A DNA stretch of 7,199 bases from WHSV01 sp050693935 (GTDB taxonomy: Bacteria; Actinomycetota; CADDZG01; WHSQ01): contig JBOGWU010000131.1 in assembly GCA_050693935.1 (NCBI GenBank), positions 1-7,199 on the forward strand. Reading direction: 5' to 3'. The notes beneath the pieces were generated by a model that worked only from the letters and a program-made list of their open reading frames with translations, did no database searches and was not told the origin of the DNA. Both the position numbers and the translations under genes were made by a program. Positions 1 to 5,502 of the stretch are shown piece by piece (positions within the stretch are counted from its first letter, which is position 1; every line of letters begins with the position of its first letter).

Positions 1-736
1 TCGTGTGGATCGGCGTCACCCCCGACGGCTTCAAGTCACCGCTCGACAAGTTCTTCACGGAGGACGAGCGGGCGGGCCTGTTGAAGGCGACCGGAGCGAC
101 CGAGGGCGATCTGGTGCTGGTCGTGGCAGATCAGCGACACACCGTTGTCTACAAGGTCCTCGGGGGACTGCGCACGCGCTTGGCGGAGCGGTTTGGGCTC
201 GTCCCCGAGTACAAGCCCGAGGACCCCGACTACTGGAGGTTCGCCTGGGTCGTCGACTTCCCGTGGTTCGACTACAACGAGGACGAGCAACGCTGGGACC
301 CGATCCATCATCCCTTCACGGGAGTCGTCGAGGAGACCGTCGAGTTTCTCGAGATCGACCCCGCCAAGGTGATCAGCAAGTCCTACGACATCACTCTCAA
401 CGGCTGGGAGCTAGCCTCGGGCTCGATTCGTATTCACGATGCGGAGATGCAAGGGCGCGTGTTTCGGGCTCTCGGCATCGACGAGGAAGAACAGCGCGAG
501 AAGTTCGGTTATCTGCTCGACGCGTTCAAGTTCGGCCCGCCGCCTCACGGCGGCATCGCTCCCGGGATCGACCGGATCGTGGCGCTGGCCGCGGGCGAGA
601 CCAACATCCGCGAGGTCATCGCCTTTCCCAAGACCCAAACCGCCGCCGACCCCCTGACCGGAGCCCCGGCCCCCGTCGACGAGGAGCAGCTAAAGCTCCT
701 GCACCTAAAGTCCACCCCCCCCAACCCGGTTTCTGA
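1..736 (+). CDS. aspS: Aspartyl-tRNA synthetase, C-terminal part (5' truncated by the window)
   Basis: Class II aminoacyl-tRNA synthetase that charges tRNA with aspartate in the cytoplasm. The window holds roughly the last 235 residues, read in the frame whose codons begin at base 3. The first ~65 residues match the end of the bacterial GAD insertion domain (GVTPDGFKSPLDKFF...). The catalytic core follows: VVDFPWFDYNEDEQRW, HHPFTG, then LNGWELASGSIRIHD. Class II motif 3 is HGGIAPGIDRIVALAAG, followed by IREVIAFPKTQTAADPLTGAP. Recognisable homology ends near EEQLKLLHLKS at about base 711. Nothing in the catalytic part looks broken. Oddity: there is no in-frame stop here. The frame stays open through the repeats into the next gene. 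The end given is the TGA at 734-736 inside the first repeat, which lies one frame away and would be reached if the C8 run at 715-722 held one more base. Family identity is certain; the true 3' end is not. Confidence 0.9.
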   Translation, partial: RVDRRHPRRLQVTARQVLHGGRAGGPVEGDRSDRGRSGAGRGRSATHRCLQGPRGTAHALGGAVWARPRVQARGPRLLEVRLGRRLPVVRLQRGRATLGPDPSSLHGSRRGDRRVSRDRPRQGDQQVLRHHSQRLGASLGLDSYSRCGDARARVSGSRHRRGRTAREVRLSARRVQVRPAASRRHRSRDRPDRGAGRGRDQHPRGHRLSQDPNRRRPPDRSPGPRRRGAAKAPAPKVHPPQPGF

Positions 737-840
737 GCGCGGGAGCTCCCGCTCCAGCGCGCTTTTCGCACAGAGAACCGCCGGGGCCGGTTCTGAGCGC
801 GGGAGCTCCCGCTCCAGCGCGCTTTTCGCACAGAGAAAAC
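727..840 (+). repeat. Repeat doublet A: two direct copies of a palindromic REP-like element, period 60
   Basis: Copies lie at 731-777 and 791-837 and are identical over 47 bases. Each starts TTCTGAGCGC, contains the perfect palindrome GCGGGAGCTCCCGC (739-752 and 799-812) and ends TTTTCGCACAGAGAA. A longer hairpin is possible: AGCGCG-GGAGC, loop TCCC, GCTCC, a two-base AG bulge, then CGCGCT. A 13-base G/C spacer separates the copies. The outer edges are loosely inverted (GGTTTCT on the left, AGAAAACC on the right). The doublet lies between the end of aspS homology and the DUF4383 gene, in the direction of transcription. Two exact copies within 60 bp suggest recent duplication or conversion, because the other three doublets have diverged internally. 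Confidence 0.95.
736..766 (+). terminator. Possible intrinsic terminator formed by the first repeat of doublet A
   Basis: The hairpin AGCGCGGGAGC (736-746), loop TCCC, and GCTCC-AG-CGCGCT (751-763) is followed by T residues to 766. This is the arrangement of a Rho-independent terminator, placed just after aspS in the right orientation. The second copy repeats it at 796-826. The T tract is short and is not conserved in most other copies (TCAC, TCCC or TTAC at the same place). Termination is therefore a possible local use of the repeat, not clearly its general function. Confidence 0.3.
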
Positions 841-864
841 CGGTGCCGGGGAGGCCGCGGAACC

Positions 865-870
865 TATACT
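865..870 (+). promoter_or_regulatory. Candidate -10 box for the DUF4383 gene
   Basis: TATACT matches the bacterial -10 consensus at five of six positions and stands out in GC-rich sequence. It lies 42 bases upstream of the GTG start and just beyond repeat doublet A, so a separate transcript for DUF4383 is plausible. No convincing -35 box is present at the expected distance (842-847 reads GGTGCC). Confidence 0.3.
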
Positions 871-899
871 CGACCCGCTGGCAGGCGTTGCGACTCCAA

Positions 900-906
900 G
901 GGAGGT
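900..906 (+). promoter_or_regulatory. Ribosome binding site fixing the DUF4383 start
   Basis: GGGAGGT is a strong Shine-Dalgarno match ending 5 bases before the GTG at 912-914. It supports independent initiation of DUF4383 inside the long open frame coming from aspS. Confidence 0.75.
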
Positions 907-911
907 CATCT

Positions 912-1325
912 GTGGCTGCTTCGGGGCGGACGGCGGTGCAGACCTTCAGCCTGGTGTTTGGGTTGCTGTACCTGATAATCGGGGTGGCCGGATTCGCCGT
1001 CACCGGATTCGACGATTTCGCAGCGGGGCCCGTCGACGGAACGTTGATCATCTTCGGCCTCAATCCACTACACAACATCGTGCACATTCTCATCGGGGGA
1101 GCCTGGCTGACCGCGTCCCGAACGCATCCCGCCGCAAAGACCATGAGCCTCGTGATCGGTGCCGCCTATACCCTCGTCGCGGTGCTCGGCTTCTTCGGCG
1201 CGTTGGAGTTTCTGTCCATCGACAGCCTCGCCGATCCGGACAACTTCCTTCACATCGCGACTGCGGCGCTGGCGTTCTATTTCGCTACGGCCGGATCCGA
1301 GGACGCCAGGGCCGCGACTGGGTAG
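912..1325 (+). CDS. DUF4383 family membrane protein
   Basis: A 137-residue integral membrane protein of unknown function. Four hydrophobic segments are visible: residues ~11-31 (TFSLVFGLLYLIIGVAGFAV), ~47-68, ~77-98 and ~111-127. The second carries the family signature GLNPLHNIVHILIGGAWL, with paired histidines typical of DUF4383; another histidine is in the fourth helix (NFLHIATAALAF). Acidic loops lie between helices (TGFDDFAAG, SIDSLADPDN). Length fits the family. The GTG start was chosen because GGGAGGT sits just upstream and because the first helix then starts about ten residues in. The same frame is open upstream into aspS. Its TAG is 2 bp from the stop of the convergent c-di-GMP gene, so no terminator fits between them. 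Family assignment rests on the motif; no reaction can be given. Confidence 0.88.
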   Translation: MAASGRTAVQTFSLVFGLLYLIIGVAGFAVTGFDDFAAGPVDGTLIIFGLNPLHNIVHILIGGAWLTASRTHPAAKTMSLVIGAAYTLVAVLGFFGALEFLSIDSLADPDNFLHIATAALAFYFATAGSEDARAATG

Positions 1326-1327
1326 TG

Positions 1328-4012
1328 CTACGCGCCCCCAACTCGTGAGGGCTGCGAGGGCAACTCAGCCGCGTTCGCGGCGAACCTAACAAGCAGGTCG
1401 TCAACGCCATCGGTGTCCAGAGGCTCTGAAAAGTAGAAGCCCTGCCCCCGGTGACAGCGCATAGCCCTGAGGGCGGTGGCCTGCTCCGCCGCCTCGATTC
1501 CCTCCGCTACGACGGTGAGCTTCAGCGAGTTTCCGAGTTTGATGACCGCCTGAGCGATTGCCGAGTCTTCGACCCCGGTTGCCACTCTGTCGATGAAGCT
1601 CTTGTCGATCTTCAGGATGTCGATGGGGAGGCTACTGAGATATCCGAGGGACGAGTATCCGGTGCCGAAGTCGTCGACTGCGACGCGCACGCCGAGCTCC
1701 TTGAGCTGGTGCAGCCTGGTAATAGCAGCGTTGCGATCGTTCATCAGCACGCTTTCGGTTATCTCCAGGGTCAAACTCTGCGGGGGGATCCCCGAGTCGC
1801 GTAGCACCGCAGCGACCTCGTCTACGATTTCGGCGCGCGTGAGCTGTCGGGCGGAGACGTTGACGCTCATGGTGAAGGCGTCGCCCTGAGGACTCGCGGC
1901 CTGCCATCTCCTCGCCTGAAAGGCTGCCTCTCGCAGCACCCACTTGCCGATGGGAACGATCATCCCCGTCTCCTCTGCGACGGGGATGAAATCGATCGGC
2001 GCCAGGAGGCCGCGTTGCGGATGCTGCCACCGAATCAGAGCCTCCATGCCGAGGACTCCGCTCTCCTGGAGCCCAACGATGGGCTGGTAGTGAATTACGA
2101 ACTCGCGGTCGACTAGGGCTCGTTGTAAGTCGGCCCTGATCTCGAGCCGCTGAACGGCAGCCTTGTGCATGCTTGAATCGAAGACCTCGAAGCGCGCTTT
2201 TCCGCGGGACTTAGCCACGTACATGGCAACGTCGGCGTTGCGAAGCAGGTCGCCGGCGGTGTGTTGGCGGGAGTCACCGAGTTCGAAGCCGACGCTGGCG
2301 TGGATGACCACCTCCCGGTCACCCAGGGTGATGGGCTCCTCGACGGCTCGGACCGTGCGCTCGGCCACGACCGAGGCGCTGGCCACGTTCTCGGCCTCGA
2401 GCAGGATTGCGAACTCGTCACCGCCCAGCCTTGCAATGGTGTCTGAGGGCCGCAGGCATCGTCGCAGACGGGCGGCAACCGCCACCAGCAGGTCGTCTCC
2501 GGCCTCGTGGCCCAGGCTGTCGTTGACGGTCTTGAAGTCGTCGAGGTCGAGGAACAGAACGGCCACCTGTTCTCCGCTCCGCGCCGCGCGCTGAAGAGCG
2601 TGCTCGACTCGGTCTGCAAACAGCGCTCGGTTCGCGAGCCCGGTGAGCGAGTCGTGAAATGCCTGGTGTTGAAGCTGCAACTCGAGGACCTTGCGATCGG
2701 TTACCTCCGAGATCACGCCGCTCCAATGGAGTGCCCTGCCGTTTTCATCCCTGATCATCACCGCGTCATCGTTCACCCAGACGATGCGTCCGTCGCGCGT
2801 CCTCATGCGGTACTCGATGGAGCCGGACCTGTTCTCGGTACCGCGTAGGAGCGTCTCCTCGTCGTCCAGCACCGCGGCCCTGTCGTCGGGATGAAGCTGC
2901 TTCCACCAACGTTCGGGATCGGACACCCACTCCTCAGGGGTGAAGCCGAGCAGGGCTTCGATCTGAGGGCTCACATACAGCCAGCGACCATCGGGACCGG
3001 TCTCGGCCGTGTAGACGACGTTCGGGACGTGCTCGATGAGGAAGCGGAGACGCTCCTCGGAGTCACTCAGCGCGTCGGCGGACCGCTTGGCGTCGGTGAC
3101 GTCCCTCGTGTTGACCACGATGCCGCGCACCTCGGGGTTGTCGAGCAGATTGGTCCGCACGTTGTCAAAGAACCTATAGGAGCCGTCGGCGTGCCGAAGG
3201 CGATATTCGATGCGGGCGCTGGTGTTGGCTGGCCGCAAGATGAAGTCGTTGTGAAGGTCGGTGACCAGGTCGCGCTCGTCGGGATGCCAGAGATCCGAGA
3301 GCTTGGTGCCGACGAGCTGATCGGGGGCATAGCCGAGTACGTGCTCGATCGACGGGCTCTGGTAGCGGATCGTCGTGTCTGGTTCGATCACGGTGATGAC
3401 GTCGGAGGAGTGCTGGACGAGCGAGCTAAATCGAGCCTCGCTCTGGAGCCGTTCGCGTGCTGCCCTTAGTTCGCCGTCGCGCTTGACCGAGTCGAACCTC
3501 CGGAACAACAATGCGACCACCCCGGCGCCGAGGAGCACCATTACCAGCGATTCGATGTCGGCGGTGTTGTAGGCGGTTCTCGCTTGGGCTCCGTAACTAC
3601 GTTGCACATCCTCCGCGGCGCGCTGGAGCTCGGCAAAGCTTGGCGAGAGGTTGTCTTCTCCGAGCGCGCGAGCCTCGTCGATCTCTCCCCGCTCGAGCAG
3701 TGAGTGGGCCTGTTTGACGGCGAGAGTGTGTTCAGCGAGAGCAGTCCGCAACGGCTCGATCCCTGCTCCCTCGACTTCGAGAGATCCGAGCCTCAGCATG
3801 TCGCTCCAGCGCTCGTCCACGATTGCCTCCAGGCGAGCGTCGGGCGCAGCGACCCCGTCGGGCGAGGCAATGGCTTTCCATACAAGCGCGTTGAGCTCGC
3901 TGGTGTTATCCACCATCTGGGCCGCGATGACCTCGACGTCGCGTAGATCGTCGGCCTCACGTCTGAGGGTGATGACGCTGTAGGCCATCCCCAGGGCCAA
4001 GCTCGCGGCCAC
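1328..4012 (-). CDS. Membrane-anchored PAS-PAS-GGDEF-EAL cyclic-di-GMP enzyme
   Basis: Predicted to make and/or break cyclic di-GMP at the inner face of the membrane. Counting from the GTG at 4012 (894 residues): a partial membrane helix at 1-16; a helix-rich, probably extracytoplasmic four-helix-type sensor at ~20-150; a second helix at ~153-170 (SLVMVLLGAGVVALLF); PAS domains at ~190-310 and ~315-442; GGDEF at ~450-612; EAL at ~625-875. GGDEF looks active: RLGGDEF (528-534) with the inhibitory I-site RPSD (521-524) five residues before it. EAL keeps EALIRW (657), EITES (750), DDFGTGYSS (780-788), KIDKSF (801) and AEGIE (836), so phosphodiesterase activity is plausible too. The GTG has no ribosome binding site and cuts the first helix short. 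The real start is probably upstream, at ATT 4141 or CTG 4123. Domain calls are certain; the dominant activity and the signal sensed are unknown. Confidence 0.95.
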   Translation of the reverse strand: MAASLALGMAYSVITLRREADDLRDVEVIAAQMVDNTSELNALVWKAIASPDGVAAPDARLEAIVDERWSDMLRLGSLEVEGAGIEPLRTALAEHTLAVKQAHSLLERGEIDEARALGEDNLSPSFAELQRAAEDVQRSYGAQARTAYNTADIESLVMVLLGAGVVALLFRRFDSVKRDGELRAARERLQSEARFSSLVQHSSDVITVIEPDTTIRYQSPSIEHVLGYAPDQLVGTKLSDLWHPDERDLVTDLHNDFILRPANTSARIEYRLRHADGSYRFFDNVRTNLLDNPEVRGIVVNTRDVTDAKRSADALSDSEERLRFLIEHVPNVVYTAETGPDGRWLYVSPQIEALLGFTPEEWVSDPERWWKQLHPDDRAAVLDDEETLLRGTENRSGSIEYRMRTRDGRIVWVNDDAVMIRDENGRALHWSGVISEVTDRKVLELQLQHQAFHDSLTGLANRALFADRVEHALQRAARSGEQVAVLFLDLDDFKTVNDSLGHEAGDDLLVAVAARLRRCLRPSDTIARLGGDEFAILLEAENVASASVVAERTVRAVEEPITLGDREVVIHASVGFELGDSRQHTAGDLLRNADVAMYVAKSRGKARFEVFDSSMHKAAVQRLEIRADLQRALVDREFVIHYQPIVGLQESGVLGMEALIRWQHPQRGLLAPIDFIPVAEETGMIVPIGKWVLREAAFQARRWQAASPQGDAFTMSVNVSARQLTRAEIVDEVAAVLRDSGIPPQSLTLEITESVLMNDRNAAITRLHQLKELGVRVAVDDFGTGYSSLGYLSSLPIDILKIDKSFIDRVATGVEDSAIAQAVIKLGNSLKLTVVAEGIEAAEQATALRAMRCHRGQGFYFSEPLDTDGVDDLLVRFAANAAELPSQPSRVGGA

Positions 4013-4138
4013 GACGACCGCAACCCATCTCGACAGGCCCCCCGAGCGGGCGTATCCGGGCGTGGTCGCTCGATCCGGGCCCCAAGGTTGGGCCTGGCTC
4101 GTCGACTTTCGGTCGGCAGGCAGTGCTGCCCTCCGCTG

Positions 4139-4152
4139 AATCGGGACCTCCT
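4139..4152 (-). promoter_or_regulatory. Strong ribosome binding site in front of a non-standard ATT start
   Basis: On the minus strand AGGAGG (4152-4147) is followed by five bases and then ATT (4141-4139), in frame with the c-di-GMP enzyme 43 codons above the GTG at 4012. No ATG, GTG or TTG lies in this frame between the upstream TGA (4192-4190) and 4012. A second option is GGAGGG (4134-4129), five bases and CTG (4123-4121). Starting at either codon completes the first membrane helix (SRWVAVVVAASLALGMAYS...). Confidence 0.5.
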
Positions 4153-4220
4153 CGCAGGCGAATTGGAAGCAAAGCTCCTGCTCCTTGACTCATCGACACC
4201 CCAGGCCCCCGATTAAGAAA

Positions 4221-4333
4221 CCCGTTTTGAGCGCGGGAGCTCCCGCTCCAGCGCGCTCACGGCACAAAGAAACTCGACCCACGGTTTTGAGCGCGGGAGC
4301 TCCCGCTCCAGCGCGTTTTTGGCACAGAGAACA
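4221..4333 (+). repeat. Repeat doublet B: two direct copies, period 60
   Basis: Copies lie at 4225-4272 and 4285-4331. Palindromes GCGGGAGCTCCCGC are at 4233-4246 and 4293-4306, with a 12-base spacer (CTCGACCCACGG). They start TTTTGAGCGC instead of TTCTGAGCGC. They differ from each other after the hairpin (GCTCACGGCACAAAGAAA against GTTTTTGGCACAGAGAA). The doublet lies between the 3' end of the DUF559 gene and the upstream region of the c-di-GMP gene, both on the minus strand, so it is oriented against transcription. The rest of the 4142-4348 gap holds nothing else I can support; no clear promoter was seen. Confidence 0.93.
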
Positions 4334-4348
4334 GGGGGACCCGAAGGG

Positions 4349-5290
4349 TCAGGCCCGTTCGAGCCGGAGAGAATTCTTCCCGAAGGCGGCGTCGTATGCC
4401 CTTAGGACGGCCTTTTCGACGTAGACAGGATGGTCGTTGACTTGCTTACGGGTGAACACAAGGATCCTCCAGCCCTCGTTGCCGAGCGTCGTAAGCCGGT
4501 GCCGATCGCGCTCGAAGGCTTCTCGGCTCGAATGGAAGGCGTATCCATCGAGCTCGATTCCCAGCTTCAGCTCTGGGTAGGCGAAGTCGAGGCGAGCCAC
4601 GATGTGGCCGTCGACCATCACCGGGTACTGCGCGACCGGCTCGGGCATCCGGCGCTCCCTCACCAGGGAGAGGAAGTCTCGCTCGAGGGGGCTCTCGATG
4701 GGATTGCGCTCGGCCACTCGCTCGGCGAGCAGTCCTCGGAGCCTGGTGGTGCCGTTGCGCCCCTGCCGCGCGGTGGCTTCCAGTCGCCTCGAGATCGTTT
4801 CGATTGACACGGCGGGGAGCAGCAGAGCTGCGTCCAGCGACCGTTCCACTCTCCGCCTTGGCGCGACGCTCGCTAGATCGACGATCGTCCGTTCGACGCT
4901 CGTAACCGGGATGCCGTTGACGCTGGTCGCGTCGCCGGGGAGCCAGAAAACGCGACGGTGAACGATGAGGTCGGAGGCCCTCACGCTGCCGGTGGTGGTG
5001 ATCTCGATGCCCTCGAACTGCCCGGCGATGCCGTTTATCGCGGCTCCCGTTCGGTGCGACGCAAGGGCCTCGTCGCCGGCCCAAAGGAGGGCGGCCATGA
5101 TCTCTGCTTCACGGGAAAGGGGCGCTCCGAGAAGTCGATAGACCCTCGGACGAACGCGCTCGAGCAGCCCGCTGCGCACGAGCCTGGTCAGGCCGGAGCT
5201 CGAGAAGCCAAGCGCTTCGACCTCGTCCCTGCGAACGAGGCCAAAGTGCTCGTCGGCGATGGCGCTCAGGGCCGGGTAGAGATCGCTCAT
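4349..5290 (-). CDS. AbiEi-type winged-helix / DUF559 endonuclease-like protein
   Basis: 313 residues. Residues ~1-60 (SAIADEHFGLVRRDEVEALG..., GLLERVRPRVYRL) match the winged-helix N-terminus of AbiEi-family antitoxin-like proteins, which bind DNA. The middle part (TSVNGIPVTSVERTIVDLAS, ~122-141) is the usual linker of this family. The C-terminus (~196-300) is DUF559, related to the Vsr and very-short-patch nuclease fold: ESPLERDF (199-206), ARLDFAYPELKLGIELDGYAFH (acidic D235, E246, D248) and RDRHRLTTLGNEGW (261-274). The acidic residues expected for a PD-(D/E)XK site are present, but no activity is established for the family. Start ATG 5290 was chosen to precede the wHTH directly; ATG 5308 is an alternative, and neither has a clear ribosome binding site. 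No partner toxin of the AbiEii type is adjacent. Inverted repeat doublets bracket the gene. An orphan regulator or a defence or mobility nuclease are both possible. Confidence 0.88.
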   Translation of the reverse strand: MSDLYPALSAIADEHFGLVRRDEVEALGFSSSGLTRLVRSGLLERVRPRVYRLLGAPLSREAEIMAALLWAGDEALASHRTGAAINGIAGQFEGIEITTTGSVRASDLIVHRRVFWLPGDATSVNGIPVTSVERTIVDLASVAPRRRVERSLDAALLLPAVSIETISRRLEATARQGRNGTTRLRGLLAERVAERNPIESPLERDFLSLVRERRMPEPVAQYPVMVDGHIVARLDFAYPELKLGIELDGYAFHSSREAFERDRHRLTTLGNEGWRILVFTRKQVNDHPVYVEKAVLRAYDAAFGKNSLRLERA

Positions 5291-5370
5291 GAATCGCCGA
5301 CCGCTCATACGGCCATTCGACAGGGCTGGGGAGCTAAAAGCTGTGGCGCGAGTCACTGCGGGCGCCGGCG

Positions 5371-5480
5371 TTTTCCGGTACGTGAGCGCGCTGGAGCGGG
5401 AGCTCCCGCGCTCAGAACCGGGCCCGGGGGTTTCTTGTGCCGGGAGCGCGCTGGAGCGGGAGCTCCCGCGCTCAGAACCC
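5371..5480 (-). repeat. Repeat doublet C: two copies in reverse orientation, period 60
   Basis: Copies lie at 5371-5417 and 5431-5477, reading on the minus strand. Palindromes are at 5396-5409 and 5456-5469, with a 13-base G/C spacer. They share CGCGCTGGAGCGGGAGC and CTCAGAA and differ at the far end (TTTTCCGGTACGTGAG against TTTCTTGTGCCGGGAG). The doublet takes up half of the 212-bp gap between the divergent DUF559 and rarA genes, where both promoters would be expected. The GC-rich remainder shows no obvious -10 or -35 boxes. Confidence 0.94.
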
Positions 5481-5502
5481 GGGGGCGTGCGAGCATGGGG
5501 AG

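Larger units (their letters stand above)
1..1325 (+). other. Continuous open frame joining aspS, repeat doublet A and the DUF4383 gene
   Basis: A single frame runs without a stop from the left edge to the TAG at 1323-1325. It covers the AspRS C-terminus, two in-frame translations of the repeat (each containing ERGSSRSSALFAQR), a short linker and the whole DUF4383 protein. The repeat period is 60 bases, so the second copy is read in the same frame as the first. An automatic gene caller would probably report one fused protein. A real fusion of a cytoplasmic synthetase to a four-helix membrane protein is unlikely. DUF4383 has its own strong ribosome binding site and GTG start, and a C8 run lies just before the repeat. 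More likely explanations are a lost stop codon with a read-through tail, or a one-base length error or slippage in the C run. Confidence 0.6.

Noticed and set aside
545..1144. Minus-strand open frame across aspS, doublet A and DUF4383
   Set aside because: It is opposite two recognisable genes and its middle part is only repeat translation.
2891..3469. Plus-strand open frame of about 190 codons inside the c-di-GMP gene
   Set aside because: It is antisense to the PAS domains and has no known motifs; open antisense frames are common with this codon usage.
4142..4224. Promoter for the c-di-GMP gene
   Set aside because: A TTAAT-like stretch exists near 4213 on the minus strand, but without a matching -35 box or reliable spacing.
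5437..5502. Upstream GTG start for rarA inside repeat C
   Set aside because: It would add a 22-residue head made mostly of repeat translation, while VDLF at 5503 matches normal RarA N-termini.
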